Shown: positions 9,957-19,321 of the stretch, one piece after another
Layout of the letters: each line of letters starts with the position of its first letter
Position numbering within the stretch: position 1 is the stretch's first letter
Program-made: the position numbers and the translations under genes
NCBI RefSeq assembly: GCF_007035645.1
Contig: NZ_AP019632.1
Coordinates: 1,550,001 to 1,614,000, forward strand
Direction of reading: 5' to 3'
Length of the DNA stretch: 64,000 bases
Origin: Enterobacter asburiae
GTDB taxonomy: Bacteria; Pseudomonadota; Gammaproteobacteria; Enterobacterales; Enterobacteriaceae
Notes under the pieces: generated by a model
What the model saw: the letters and a program-made list of their open reading frames with translations, nothing else
Databases searched by the model: none
Told to the model about the DNA's origin: nothing

Positions 9957-11351
9957 ATGACGAATCTAAAAAAACGCGAACGAGCGAGAACGAATGCATC
10001 GTTAATCTCTATGGTGCAGCGTTTTTCTGATATCACCATCATGGTCGGTGGATTGTGGGCGGTGTGTCGGATCGGCGGGCTGCCGTTCTTATATATGCAT
10101 CTGCTGATGGCACTCATTGCGCTGGTCGTGTTTCAGATGATCGGCGGGATGACCGATTTCTACCGCTCGTGGCGCGGCGTGAAAATGACCACCGAACTGA
10201 TGCTGTTGCTGCAGAACTGGACCCTGAGTCTGATCTTCAGCGCAGGCCTGGTGGCCTTCAGCCATGATTTTGATAATCGCCTCGTCACCTATCTCTGCTG
10301 GTATTTGATCACCAGCGTCGGCATGGTGGTGTGCCGTTCCCTGATCCGTTTCGGTGCGGGCTGGCTGCGTAACCGCGGTTATAACCGTCGCTTCGTTGCG
10401 GTAGCGGGCGATCTTCCGGTTGGTAAGGTTCTGCTCGACAGCTTCCGCAAAGAGCCGTGGTTAGGGTTTGAAGTGGTCGGGATTTACCACGACGCGAAGC
10501 CGGGCGGCGTGCCGTCGGACTGGGCGGGCAATTACGAACAGCTTATTGAAGACGCGAAAGCCGGTAAAATTCACAACGTCTACATCGCTATGCAGATGAG
10601 AGACGAATCCCGCATTAAGCAACTGATGCGCGAGCTGGCGGACACCACCTGTTCGGTGATCCTGATCCCGGACGTCTTTACCTTCAACATCCTCCATTCA
10701 CGCATTGAAGAAGTGAACGGCGTGCCGGTGGTACCGCTGTACGACACCCCGCTGTCGGGCATTAACCGCGTGCTGAAGCGCGCGGAAGATATCGTGCTCT
10801 CTTCGCTGATTTTACTGCTCATCTCCCCGGTGCTGTGCTGCATTGCCCTCGCGGTGAAGCTGAGCTCTCCCGGCCCGGTTATCTTCCGCCAGACCCGCTA
10901 CGGTATGGACGGTAAGCCGATTATGGTGTGGAAATTCCGCTCCATGAAGGTGATGGAAAACGACAAGGTGGTGACCCAGGCAACGCAGAACGATCCGCGC
11001 GTCACCCGCGTGGGGAACTTCCTGCGCCGCACCTCGCTGGACGAGCTGCCGCAGTTTATCAACGTCTTCACCGGCGGCATGTCGATTGTTGGCCCGCGTC
11101 CGCACGCGGTGGCGCACAACGAGCAGTACCGCTCGCTGATTGAAGGCTACATGCTGCGCCATAAGGTGAAGCCGGGCATTACCGGCTGGGCGCAGATCAA
11201 CGGCTGGCGCGGCGAAACCGACACGCTGGAAAAAATGGAAAAACGTATCGAATTCGATCTGGAGTACATCCGTGAATGGAGTATCTGGTTCGATATCAAG
11301 ATTGTTTTTCTGACCATCTTCAAAGGTTTCGTGAACAAAGCGGCGTACTAA
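9957..11351 (+). CDS. wcaJ: Undecaprenyl-phosphate glucose phosphotransferase WcaJ
   Basis: WcaJ starts colanic acid synthesis by moving glucose-1-phosphate from UDP-glucose to undecaprenyl phosphate in the inner membrane. The 464 residues have hydrophobic N-terminal segments (residues 20-125), a central nucleotide-binding-like domain and a C-terminal bacterial sugar transferase domain. That domain contains a re-entrant hydrophobic helix after KRAEDIVLSS, then PVIFRQTRYGMDGKPIMVWKFRSM, the RRTSLDELPQ catalytic region (conserved Asp-Glu) and SIVGPRPHA. The start ATG follows ACAGGAAC. wzxC starts one base after its stop. Confidence 0.96.
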   Translation: MTNLKKRERARTNASLISMVQRFSDITIMVGGLWAVCRIGGLPFLYMHLLMALIALVVFQMIGGMTDFYRSWRGVKMTTELMLLLQNWTLSLIFSAGLVAFSHDFDNRLVTYLCWYLITSVGMVVCRSLIRFGAGWLRNRGYNRRFVAVAGDLPVGKVLLDSFRKEPWLGFEVVGIYHDAKPGGVPSDWAGNYEQLIEDAKAGKIHNVYIAMQMRDESRIKQLMRELADTTCSVILIPDVFTFNILHSRIEEVNGVPVVPLYDTPLSGINRVLKRAEDIVLSSLILLLISPVLCCIALAVKLSSPGPVIFRQTRYGMDGKPIMVWKFRSMKVMENDKVVTQATQNDPRVTRVGNFLRRTSLDELPQFINVFTGGMSIVGPRPHAVAHNEQYRSLIEGYMLRHKVKPGITGWAQINGWRGETDTLEKMEKRIEFDLEYIREWSIWFDIKIVFLTIFKGFVNKAAY

Positions 11352-11352
11352 G

Positions 11353-12831
11353 ATGAGCTTACGTGAAAAAACCATCAGCGGGGCGAAGTGGTCAGCGATG
11401 GCGACCATCGTCATCATTGGCCTCGGTCTGGTGCAGATGACCGTGCTGGCGCGCATTATTGATAATCACCAGTTCGGCCTGCTGACCGTCTCGCTGGTGA
11501 TTATTGCGCTGGCCGATACGCTGTCTGATTTTGGTATCGCCAACTCGATTATCCAGCGCAAAGAGATCAGCCATCTTGAGCTGACCACGCTCTACTGGCT
11601 GAACGTGGGGCTGGGGATTTTCGTGTTCGTGCTGGTGTTCCTGCTGAGCGACACCATCGCCAGCGTGCTGCATAACCCGGATCTGGCTCCGCTGATGCGC
11701 ACGCTGTCGTTTGCTTTCGTGGTGATCCCGCACGGGCAGCAGTTCCGCGCGCTGATGCAGAAAGAGCTGGAGTTCAACAAGATCGGCATGATCGAGACCA
11801 GCGCGGTGCTGGCGGGCTTTACCTTCACCGTGGTGAGCGCCCATTTCTGGCCGCTGGCGATGACCGCTATCCTCGGATACCTGGTTAACTCAGCCGTGCG
11901 CACGCTGCTGTTCGGCTACTTTGGCCGCAAGATCTACCGTCCCGGGCTGCATTTCTCTCTCGCATCCGTCTCGTCCAACCTGCGCTTTGGCGCGTGGCTA
12001 ACGGCGGACAGCATCATCAACTATGTGAATACCAACCTGTCGACGCTGGTGCTGGCGCGTATTCTTGGCGCGAGCGTGGCGGGGGGCTACAACCTGGCCT
12101 ACAACGTCGCGGTGGTGCCGCCGATGAAGCTAAACCCTATCATCACCCGCGTGCTGTTCCCGGCCTTCGCCAAGATCCAGGACGACACCGAGAAGCTGCG
12201 CGTTAACTTCTACAAGCTGCTTTCCGTGGTGGGGATCATTAACTTCCCGGTGCTGCTGGGGCTGATGGTGGTTTCCAGCAACTTCGTGCCGCTGGTGTTT
12301 GGCGAGAAGTGGAACGGCATCATCCCGATCCTGCAGCTGCTGTGCGTGGTGGGGCTGCTGCGCTCCGTGGGGAATCCGATTGGTTCCCTGCTGATGGCAA
12401 AAGCGCGCGTCGACATTAGCTTTAAGTTCAACGTGTTCAAAACCTTCCTGTTTATTCCGGCGATTATCGTCGGCGGGCATATGGCAGGCGCCATCGGCGT
12501 CACGCTGGGCTTCCTGCTGGTGCAGATAATCAATACCGTTTTGAGCTACTTCATCATGATCAAGCCGGTGCTGGGCTCCAGCTACCGTCAGTACATCCTG
12601 AGCCTGTGGCTGCCGTTCTATCTCTCGTTGCCGACCCTGGCGGTGAGCTACGGCCTGGGCATCATCCTCAGCGGTCACCTGCCGCTGGCCGCGCTGCTGG
12701 CGGTACAGGTTGCCGCGGGCGCGCTGGCATTTGGCGTGATGATTGTGCTGTCGCGCAATGCGCTGGTGGTGGAGATGAAGCGCCAGTTTTGCCGTAACGA
12801 AAAAATGAAAACGCTGCTTCGCGCAGGCTAG
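11353..12831 (+). CDS. wzxC: Colanic acid repeat-unit flippase WzxC
   Basis: This is a 492-residue polysaccharide exporter of the MOP superfamily, expected to carry the lipid-linked colanic acid unit across the inner membrane. The sequence is a series of about 12-14 hydrophobic segments. The start is MSLREKTISGAKWSAMATI, as in E. coli WzxC. The only spacer from wcaJ is one base, so translation is probably coupled. It ends with a short basic tail, KRQFCRNEKMKTLL. Confidence 0.95.
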   Translation: MSLREKTISGAKWSAMATIVIIGLGLVQMTVLARIIDNHQFGLLTVSLVIIALADTLSDFGIANSIIQRKEISHLELTTLYWLNVGLGIFVFVLVFLLSDTIASVLHNPDLAPLMRTLSFAFVVIPHGQQFRALMQKELEFNKIGMIETSAVLAGFTFTVVSAHFWPLAMTAILGYLVNSAVRTLLFGYFGRKIYRPGLHFSLASVSSNLRFGAWLTADSIINYVNTNLSTLVLARILGASVAGGYNLAYNVAVVPPMKLNPIITRVLFPAFAKIQDDTEKLRVNFYKLLSVVGIINFPVLLGLMVVSSNFVPLVFGEKWNGIIPILQLLCVVGLLRSVGNPIGSLLMAKARVDISFKFNVFKTFLFIPAIIVGGHMAGAIGVTLGFLLVQIINTVLSYFIMIKPVLGSSYRQYILSLWLPFYLSLPTLAVSYGLGIILSGHLPLAALLAVQVAAGALAFGVMIVLSRNALVVEMKRQFCRNEKMKTLLRAG

Positions 12832-12848
12832 TTATTTAAGAGGCCATT

Positions 12849-14129
12849 ATGAAATTATTAATTCTTGGCAACCATACCTGCGGCAACCGTGGCGACAGCG
12901 CCATCCTGCGCGGTTTACTGGATGCAATTAACACCCTTAAGCCTGAGACCGAAGTGGACGTGATGAGCCGTTATCCGGTCAGCTCATCCTGGTTACTGAA
13001 CCGCCCGGTGATGGGCGACCCGCTCTACAGCCAGATGAAACAGCATAACAACGCCGCGGGCGTGATGGGCCGCGTGAAAAAAGTGCTGCGTCGTCGCTAC
13101 CAGCACCAGGTGCTGCTTTCCCGCGTGACCGATACCGGCAAGCTGCGCAATATCGCTATCGCGCAGGGCTTTACCGATTTTGTCCGTCTGCTGTCCGGCT
13201 ATGACGCCATTATCCAGGTCGGCGGTTCGTTCTTCGTCGATCTCTACGGCGTGCCGCAGTTTGAGCATGCGCTCTGCACCTTTATGGCGAAAAAGCCGTT
13301 GTTTATGATTGGCCACAGCGTGGGGCCATTCCAGGATCCGCAGTTTAACCAGCTCGCAAACTACGTCTTCGGCCACTGCGACGCGCTGATCCTGCGCGAG
13401 TCGGTCAGCCTCGACATGATGAAGCGCAGCGAAATTGACACCTCAAAAGTTGAGCACGGCGTGGACACCGCGTGGCTGGTGGATCACCAGGACGACAGCT
13501 TCCAGCCAAGCTACGCGGTGCAGCACTGGCTCGACGTGGCGGCGAAACAGAAAACCGTCGCGATTACCCTGCGCGAGCTGGCGCCCTTCGATAAGCGTTT
13601 AGGTACGACCCAGGCGGCGTATGAGAAAGCCTTCGCCGACGTGGTGAACCGCGTGCTGGACAGCGGGTACCAGGTGCTGGCGCTCTCAACCTGCACCGGC
13701 ATCGACAGCTACAACAAAGACGACCGTATGGTGGCGCTGAACCTGCGCAATCTGGTGAACGATCCGTCCCGCTATCACGTGGTGATGGACGAACTGAACG
13801 ATCTGGAGATGGGCAAGCTGCTCTCCGCCTGCGACCTGACCGTCGGCACGCGCCTGCACTCCGCCATTATCTCCATGAACTTTGGCACGCCGGCCATTGC
13901 CATCAACTACGAACACAAATCAGCAGGCATCATGCAGCAGCTCGGTATGCCGGAAATGGCCGTGGATATCCGTCATCTGCTCGATGGTTCGCTCGGTGCG
14001 ATGGTGGGCGACACGCTCGGCCAGCTGCCTGCGATCAATGAACGCCTGGCGGTGGCGGTGAAAGCCGAGCGCGAGAAGGGCATTGGGATGGTGAAATCGG
14101 TACTTGACCGCGTACGGGAGGGGAAATGA
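12849..14129 (+). CDS. wcaK: Colanic acid pyruvyl transferase WcaK
   Basis: This 426-residue protein belongs to the polysaccharide pyruvyl transferase family and is expected to add the pyruvate ketal to the colanic acid side chain, with phosphoenolpyruvate as donor. The family N-terminus is visible as ILGNHTCGNRGDSAILRG at residues 4-21, and the C-terminal half has DLTVGTRLHSAIISMNFGTP, the conserved R-L-H-S region. The start ATG follows AAGAGGCCATT. It overlaps wcaL by 4 bases (ATGA). Confidence 0.95.
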   Translation: MKLLILGNHTCGNRGDSAILRGLLDAINTLKPETEVDVMSRYPVSSSWLLNRPVMGDPLYSQMKQHNNAAGVMGRVKKVLRRRYQHQVLLSRVTDTGKLRNIAIAQGFTDFVRLLSGYDAIIQVGGSFFVDLYGVPQFEHALCTFMAKKPLFMIGHSVGPFQDPQFNQLANYVFGHCDALILRESVSLDMMKRSEIDTSKVEHGVDTAWLVDHQDDSFQPSYAVQHWLDVAAKQKTVAITLRELAPFDKRLGTTQAAYEKAFADVVNRVLDSGYQVLALSTCTGIDSYNKDDRMVALNLRNLVNDPSRYHVVMDELNDLEMGKLLSACDLTVGTRLHSAIISMNFGTPAIAINYEHKSAGIMQQLGMPEMAVDIRHLLDGSLGAMVGDTLGQLPAINERLAVAVKAEREKGIGMVKSVLDRVREGK

Positions 14130-15346
14130 AGGTTGGTTTCTTCTTACTGAAATTTCCGCTGTCGTCTGAAACGTTTGTCCTGAACCAAATCACCGCGTTT
14201 ATCGATATGGGATATGACGTGGAGATTATCGCCCTGCAAAAGGGCGATACCAAAAATACCCATGCGGCGTATACCCAGTATGGGCTGGAGGCGAAAACCC
14301 GCTGGCTGCAGGATGAGCCGTCCGGGAGACTGAGCAAGCTGCGCCACCGGGCCAGCCAGACCTTGCGCGGGATCCACCGCGCGTCGACGTGGCGGGCGCT
14401 GAATGTTTCCCGCTATGGTTCCGAATCCCGCAATCTGATCCTGTCGGCCATCTGCGGGCAAACCGCGCAGCCGTATCGTGCCGACGTGTTTATCGCCCAC
14501 TTTGGCCCGGCGGGCGTCACCGCCGCCAAGCTGCGCGAGCTGGGCGTGATTGACGGCAAAATTGCGACCATCTTCCACGGTATCGATATCTCCAGCCGCG
14601 AAGTGCTGAACCACTACACGCCGGAGTATCAGCAGCTGTTCAGGCGCGGCGACATGATGCTGCCTATCAGCGACCTGTGGGCCGGACGCCTGAAAAACAT
14701 GGGCTGCCCGGGAGAGAAAATTGCCGTTTCGCGTATGGGCGTGGACTTAACGCGCTTCACTCGCCGTCCTGTCAAGGTGCCGGGAAAACCGCTGCAGATC
14801 ATCTCCGTTGCTCGCCTGACCGAGAAGAAAGGCCTGCATGTGGCCATTGAAGCCTGCCGCCAGCTGAAAGCGCGCGGGGTGGATTTCCACTATCGCATTC
14901 TCGGCATTGGGCCGTGGGAGCGTCGTCTGCGCACGCTTATCGAACAGTATCAGCTGGAAGATGTCGTAGAGATGCCGGGTTTCAAGCCGAGCCACGAGGT
15001 CAAGGCCATGCTCGACGAGGCGGATGTCTTTCTGCTGCCTTCCGTAACGGGCGCCGATGGCGATATGGAAGGCATTCCGGTGGCGCTGATGGAGGCGATG
15101 GCCGTAGGTATTCCGGTGGTATCAACCCTGCACAGCGGGATCCCGGAGCTGATTAAGTCTGACCACTCCGGCTGGCTGGTGCCGGAGAATAACGCGATGG
15201 CCCTTGCGGACCGATTAGCGGCCTTCAGCGATATTGACCAGCAGGCGCTGGAGCCCGTGCTCCATAACGCCCGACAAAAAGTGGAAACCGATTTTAACCA
15301 GCAGGTGATTAACCGCCAGTTAGCGAGCCTGCTGCAAACGTTGTAA
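14126..15346 (+). CDS. wcaL: Colanic acid glycosyltransferase WcaL (GT4)
   Basis: This is a 406-residue GT4 enzyme. The C-terminal donor domain has SVARLTEKKGLHVAIEAC around residues 228-245 and the E-x7-E-type motif in MEGIPVALMEAMAVGIPVVS around 314-333. The N-terminus MKVGFFLLKFPLSSETFVLN is typical of WcaL. It overlaps wcaK by an ATGA and is followed by wcaM after 12 bases. It is thought to act on the side chain of the repeat unit; the exact linkage cannot be read from the sequence. Confidence 0.95.
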   Translation: MKVGFFLLKFPLSSETFVLNQITAFIDMGYDVEIIALQKGDTKNTHAAYTQYGLEAKTRWLQDEPSGRLSKLRHRASQTLRGIHRASTWRALNVSRYGSESRNLILSAICGQTAQPYRADVFIAHFGPAGVTAAKLRELGVIDGKIATIFHGIDISSREVLNHYTPEYQQLFRRGDMMLPISDLWAGRLKNMGCPGEKIAVSRMGVDLTRFTRRPVKVPGKPLQIISVARLTEKKGLHVAIEACRQLKARGVDFHYRILGIGPWERRLRTLIEQYQLEDVVEMPGFKPSHEVKAMLDEADVFLLPSVTGADGDMEGIPVALMEAMAVGIPVVSTLHSGIPELIKSDHSGWLVPENNAMALADRLAAFSDIDQQALEPVLHNARQKVETDFNQQVINRQLASLLQTL

Positions 15347-15358
15347 CGCCGAGGATGT

Positions 15359-16750
15359 ATGCTGAAAAAGATTACCCGACGCACCTTTGTCTCTTCTCTC
15401 TCCGTTCTGGCGGCCACGCCGCTGCTGTCGTCACGCATCGCGCGGGCGGCAAGCGGCAGAACGGTCTCTGTTAATCAGTACAATAACAACGACTGGATCG
15501 CCGCTTTTAAGCAGGCGTTTAATGACGGCGACACCGTCGTGGTCCCGGCCGGGCTCACCTGCGAAAACATCAATACGGGTATTTTCATTCCCGACGGTAA
15601 AACGCTGCTGATCCGCGGGGCGTTAACCGGCAACGGGCGCGGCCGCTTTGTTCTGCAGGAAGGCAGCAAAGTGATAGGCGAAGGTGCTGGCCGCACGGAG
15701 AACATCACGCTCGACGTTCGCGGCTCTGACTGCGTTATCAAAGGGCTGGCCATGAGCGGTTTTGGCCCGGTGACGCAGATCTACATCGGCGGCAAGAAAC
15801 CGAGCGTGATGCGCAACCTGCTGATTGATAACATCAGCGTGAGTCAGGCCAACTACGCCATCCTGCGCCAGGGTTTCCACAACCAGGTGGACGGAGCCCG
15901 CATCACCAACAGCAAATTTAGCCATCTCCAGGGGGATGCGATCGAGTGGAACGTCGCCATCAACGATCGCAATATCCTGATCTCCGATCATGTCATCGAC
16001 AACATCAACTGCACCAACGGCAAGATCAACTGGGGCATCGGCATTGGCCTCGCCGGCAGCACTTACGATAATGACTATCCGGAGAAGCAAACCGTCAAGA
16101 ACTTCGTGGTGGCAAACATCACCGGCAGCAACTGTCGCCAGTTGGTGCACGTTGAAAACGGTAAGCATTTTGTTATCCGCAATATTAAGGCCAAAAATAT
16201 TACTCCCGACTTCAGTAAAAAGGCGGGAATAGACAACGCCACGGTGGCCATTTATGGCTGTGATAATTTCATTATTGATAATGTCGAGATGGTGAACAGT
16301 GCCGGAATGTTAATCGGCTATGGGGTGATAAAAGGCGATTATTTGTCCATCCCGCAGAACTTCAAGCTCAACAATATTCATCTCGATAATCGTCAGCTTG
16401 CGTATAAATTGCGCGGAATACAGATTTCATCCGGTAACGCCACCTCGTTTGTGGCGATAACCAACGTGGAGATGCAGCGGGCGACGCTTGAACTGCACAA
16501 CAAGCCGCAGCATCTTTTTTTACGCAACATCAATGTGATGCAGGAAGCCGCTGTGGGGCCCGCCCTGAAGATCAACTTCGACCTGCGCAAGGATGTGCGG
16601 GGCAAGTTCATGGCGAAAGACGAGACGTTGCTGTCGCTGGCGAACATAAAAGCAGTGAATGAGAAGGGGCAAAGCTCGGTCGATATTGACCGGGTCGACC
16701 AGCAGGTAGTGAATGTGGAAAGGCTTAACTTTGCGCTTCCGCACAGATAA
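15359..16750 (+). CDS. wcaM: Colanic acid protein WcaM (Tat signal, beta-helix)
   Basis: This 463-residue protein matches E. coli WcaM and closes the colanic acid operon. The first 30 residues form a twin-arginine signal (TRRTFVSSL with Arg7-Arg8, a hydrophobic stretch, then SSRIARAAS), so it is probably exported folded by Tat to the periplasm. The rest looks like a right-handed parallel beta-helix with many short repeats such as [18 protein letters not shown] and NIKAKNI, a fold common in polysaccharide lyases and related proteins. Its function in colanic acid biology is not settled. The start ATG follows CGAGGATGT. No strong terminator is visible after its stop. Confidence 0.93.
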   Translation: MLKKITRRTFVSSLSVLAATPLLSSRIARAASGRTVSVNQYNNNDWIAAFKQAFNDGDTVVVPAGLTCENINTGIFIPDGKTLLIRGALTGNGRGRFVLQEGSKVIGEGAGRTENITLDVRGSDCVIKGLAMSGFGPVTQIYIGGKKPSVMRNLLIDNISVSQANYAILRQGFHNQVDGARITNSKFSHLQGDAIEWNVAINDRNILISDHVIDNINCTNGKINWGIGIGLAGSTYDNDYPEKQTVKNFVVANITGSNCRQLVHVENGKHFVIRNIKAKNITPDFSKKAGIDNATVAIYGCDNFIIDNVEMVNSAGMLIGYGVIKGDYLSIPQNFKLNNIHLDNRQLAYKLRGIQISSGNATSFVAITNVEMQRATLELHNKPQHLFLRNINVMQEAAVGPALKINFDLRKDVRGKFMAKDETLLSLANIKAVNEKGQSSVDIDRVDQQVVNVERLNFALPHR

Positions 16751-16767
16751 TCGACAATCATCAGTTT

Positions 16768-16781
16768 TGAGACTATTCCTG
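16768..16781 (+). promoter_or_regulatory. Candidate RcsAB box upstream of galF
   Basis: The 14-mer TGAGACTATTCCTG matches 11 of 14 positions of the RcsAB-box consensus as I know it (TaAGaatatTCctA). It lies 146 bases before the galF start and 111 bases before a perfect TATAAT. Rcs control of galF is plausible because the neighbouring colanic acid genes are Rcs targets. Binding is inferred from the sequence only. Confidence 0.5.
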
Positions 16782-16891
16782 GCATAAAAGCGCGATCTAA
16801 TCAGATTACAACTACAGAAATTTGTGATGCTAAGGCGTAACATTGCCCAAGGATTACGGCAAATCATGCTGGCGAAAACAGGTTTAAGAGC

Positions 16892-16897
16892 TATAAT
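16892..16897 (+). promoter_or_regulatory. Candidate -10 element for galF
   Basis: A perfect TATAAT lies 30 bases before the galF ATG. No convincing -35 hexamer is found 16-18 bases upstream, which would fit a promoter that needs an activator such as RcsB. Confidence 0.45.
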
Positions 16898-16926
16898 TCG
16901 TCAACCATTTTAAGGTGGAAGAAATA

Positions 16927-17820
16927 ATGATTAATTTGAAAGCAGTCATTCCGGTAGCAGGCCTGGGCATGCATATGCTGCCAGCCACAAAAGCCATTCC
17001 TAAAGAGATGCTGCCGATCGTCGACAAGCCAATGATTCAGTACATTGTCGATGAGATTGTTGCTGCAGGGATCAAAGAAATCGTCCTGGTTACGCACTCC
17101 TCCAAGAATGCGGTAGAAAACCACTTCGACACCTCTTACGAACTCGAAGCGTTGCTTGAGCAACGCGTCAAACGCCAGCTGCTGGCGGAAGTGCAGTCTA
17201 TTTGCCCGCCGGGCGTGACCATCATGAACGTCCGTCAGGCGCAGCCGCTGGGCCTGGGCCACTCTATCCTGTGTGCCCGTCCGGTTGTGGGTGATAACCC
17301 ATTCATTGTTGTTCTTCCGGACATCATCATCGATACCGCTTCTGCCGATCCGCTGCGTTACAACCTGGCGGCAATGGTGGCACGTTTCAATGAAACCGGC
17401 CGTAGCCAGGTGCTGGCAAAACGCATGAAGGGCGATCTCTCTGAGTACTCCGTTATCCAGACTAAAGAACCGCTGGAAACGGAAGGGCAGGTGAGCCGCA
17501 TCGTTGAGTTCATCGAAAAACCGGATCAGCCACAGACGCTGGATTCGGACCTGATGGCGGTTGGCCGTTATGTTCTGAACGCTGATATCTGGGCAGAGCT
17601 GGAAAAAACCGAGCCAGGCGCCTGGGATCGTATTCAGCTGACTGACGCGATTGCCGAACTGGCGAAAAAACAGTCCGTTGACGCGATGCTGATGACCGGC
17701 GACAGCTATGACTGCGGTAAGAAAATGGGGTATATGCAGGCGTTCGTGAACTATGGACTGCGTAACCTGAAGGAAGGGGCGAAGTTCCGTAAGAAAATTG
17801 AAAAACTTCTCGAAGAGTAA
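16927..17820 (+). CDS. galF: UTP-glucose-1-phosphate uridylyltransferase-like GalF
   Basis: GalF is a 297-residue homologue of GalU and affects UDP-glucose supply. The N-terminus [23 protein letters not shown] shows the GalF-type change in the nucleotide loop (GLGMHML where GalU has GLGTRML), which in E. coli goes with very low catalytic activity of its own. It also has [12 protein letters not shown], the uridine-binding VLPD and the FIEKPDQP motif. A GTG start 12 bases upstream is in frame, but ATG 16927, with AAGGTGGAAG upstream, gives the known N-terminus and 297-residue length. It forms the conserved left border of the O-antigen locus. Confidence 0.96.
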   Translation: MINLKAVIPVAGLGMHMLPATKAIPKEMLPIVDKPMIQYIVDEIVAAGIKEIVLVTHSSKNAVENHFDTSYELEALLEQRVKRQLLAEVQSICPPGVTIMNVRQAQPLGLGHSILCARPVVGDNPFIVVLPDIIIDTASADPLRYNLAAMVARFNETGRSQVLAKRMKGDLSEYSVIQTKEPLETEGQVSRIVEFIEKPDQPQTLDSDLMAVGRYVLNADIWAELEKTEPGAWDRIQLTDAIAELAKKQSVDAMLMTGDSYDCGKKMGYMQAFVNYGLRNLKEGAKFRKKIEKLLEE

Positions 17821-17853
17821 ATTTTCGAACCTGTGTTTGCCTAAGTTGATGAG

Positions 17854-17919
17854 AAAACGACAGATGATTCTTGGGGCACATTTTAAAGTGTCCCTCGTAT
17901 CCTCTGTCGTTTTGTTTTT
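17854..17919 (+). terminator. Long stem-loop with T-run after galF
   Basis: An 11-bp perfect outer stem, AAAACGACAGA (17854-17864) with TCTGTCGTTTT (17903-17913), encloses an inner GGGGCAC / GTGTCCC stem (about 17873-17894). GTTTTTA follows. It fits a terminator for galF, though it is larger than usual and sits upstream of the O-antigen promoter region. Confidence 0.5.
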
Positions 17920-18083
17920 AGCAAGTAACCCGAAGTGTCGGACGTCTTACGGTTTTGAATACCAAACGGTTGGTTTTTCTTGTTTTGGTCTGTAATTAAT
18001 ACCACAATACTGGATTCGCTGTGGCTGCTATGGACGCTGCAGTCTGAGTAACAAAATATAAAATTCAACGTCTCATGCAGACT

Positions 18084-18122
18084 TAGTGCACTGGTAGCTA
18101 TTGAGCCAGGGGCGGTAGCGTG
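18084..18122 (+). promoter_or_regulatory. JUMPstart element with ops site
   Basis: This 39-bp block matches the JUMPstart consensus nearly throughout and ends in the perfect ops core GGCGGTAGCGTG (18111-18122). The ops site pauses RNA polymerase and recruits RfaH, which allows read-through of long polysaccharide operons. It lies 55 bases before the first O-antigen gene. The rest of 17821-18177 holds only the stem-loop after galF and AT-rich sequence where the O-antigen promoter should be; I see no clear -35/-10 pair. Confidence 0.93.
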
Positions 18123-18177
18123 GTCAAACATGAACCTCCAGCGTTGAGATGTATATATGCGACTTGAAGAGGTATGC

Positions 18178-18699
18178 ATGATCGGTTTACTCAATCGTTT
18201 GCTATTAAAGTTGAAGTTAGCAACAAAATTCCGAAATAAAATTCAAGTGGGTGATAAAGTATTCATTCATAAGAACCCCACCTTCATTGTGAGATCGAAT
18301 GAAGATCGCAACGGTATCTTTATCCATGATGGGGTTTATATCGGCAGAGATGTAAACATTCATACAGCCTCTAAGATTGTGATATCAAAAAATTGCGTTA
18401 TTAGTGATTATGTTTATATAAGCACGCTAGCTCATGGTATAGATCCTGAACTGGGGCCTATCCTCACCCAGAAGGATATTGACAAAGGGCAGATAGTTCT
18501 CGGTGAAAACGTTTTTCTTGGTTTCAATACTAAAATCTTGCCAGGAGTAACACTCGGAGAATGGACCATCGTAGGGGCGGGGGCTGTTGTCACGAAATCC
18601 TTCCCAGGCTTTTGCGTAGTAGCAGGTAACCCAGCCCGCATTATCAAGATGTACAATCATAGTTCACATGAGTGGGAAGCAGTAAATGTTGCTAAATAA
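18178..18699 (+). CDS. Hexapeptide-repeat acyltransferase, O-antigen cluster, first gene
   Basis: This 173-residue protein has left-handed beta-helix repeats (IHDGVYIGRDVNI, ISKNCVISDYVYI, LGENVFLGFNTKI, VGAGAVVTKS), ending in VVAGNPARIIK, the usual C-terminus of the LacA/WbbJ/Maa acetyltransferase family. A likely catalytic histidine is in STLAHGIDPE. The probable role is O-acetylation of the O unit with acetyl-CoA. ATG 18157 is in frame, but ATG 18178 has AGAGG 6-10 bases upstream and is preferred. It is the first gene after JUMPstart and overlaps the next, also an acyltransferase, by 14 bases. The coding sequence is AT-rich. Confidence 0.8.
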   Translation: MIGLLNRLLLKLKLATKFRNKIQVGDKVFIHKNPTFIVRSNEDRNGIFIHDGVYIGRDVNIHTASKIVISKNCVISDYVYISTLAHGIDPELGPILTQKDIDKGQIVLGENVFLGFNTKILPGVTLGEWTIVGAGAVVTKSFPGFCVVAGNPARIIKMYNHSSHEWEAVNVAK

Positions 18700-19273
18700 A
18701 ATAGTGAATGCCTTCCATTTATTTTTTTCACAGGTTAAGTATAAAACCTGTATGAAATCTTTTGGGCATCGTAGTAGGATTATCTCGCCCTTACTCATTG
18801 CAAATCCAAAATATATTGAGGTTGGGCAGCGAGTTTTAATAAGAAACGGTTTAAGGCTAGAAGTTGTTGACCCTCAAAATGAGGTTGTCATCAGTATTGG
18901 TGATAATGTAAATATTGAACAGAATTGTCATATTATTGGTCGTGTAAAAGTAGCTATTGGCAACAATGTAACTATTACCGGGAATTGTTCCATTGTTGAT
19001 GTGAGCCATCCCTTCGAAAATATTCATGATACAACAAAAATTGGTGACCGAATTTCAAATATTCAACGGCCAGTTACCATAGGTGATGGTTCTTTTATTG
19101 GTTTTGGATCGCATATTTCTCCCGGTGTTACGATTGGAAAAAATTGCGTCATTGGTGCTGGTTCAGTAGTGACTAAATCAATACCTGATTATTCGGTTGT
19201 CGCAGGTGTTCCAGCCAAGATTATAAAGTATTATTCATTTGAAGAGAATAAATGGGTCAGCGTACGAAGTTGA
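18686..19273 (+). CDS. Hexapeptide-repeat acyltransferase, O-antigen cluster, second gene
   Basis: This 195-residue protein is a second left-handed beta-helix acyltransferase (IGDNVNIEQNCHI, IGNNVTITGNCSI, IGDGSFIGFGSHI, IGKNCVIGAGSVV) ending in VVAGVPAKIIKYY. The histidine in VDVSHPFENIHD is a good catalytic candidate, as in WbbJ/LacA-type enzymes. It overlaps the previous gene by 14 bases and shares its fold but not close sequence, so the two may acetylate different positions or sugars. Strong AT richness and codon use mark it as part of the transferred O-antigen block. Confidence 0.8.
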   Translation: MLLNKIVNAFHLFFSQVKYKTCMKSFGHRSRIISPLLIANPKYIEVGQRVLIRNGLRLEVVDPQNEVVISIGDNVNIEQNCHIIGRVKVAIGNNVTITGNCSIVDVSHPFENIHDTTKIGDRISNIQRPVTIGDGSFIGFGSHISPGVTIGKNCVIGAGSVVTKSIPDYSVVAGVPAKIIKYYSFEENKWVSVRS

Positions 19274-19321
19274 TATCAGTACTTTAAAACCCTTGGCTTC
19301 AATTATATAAAAGAGATCGTG

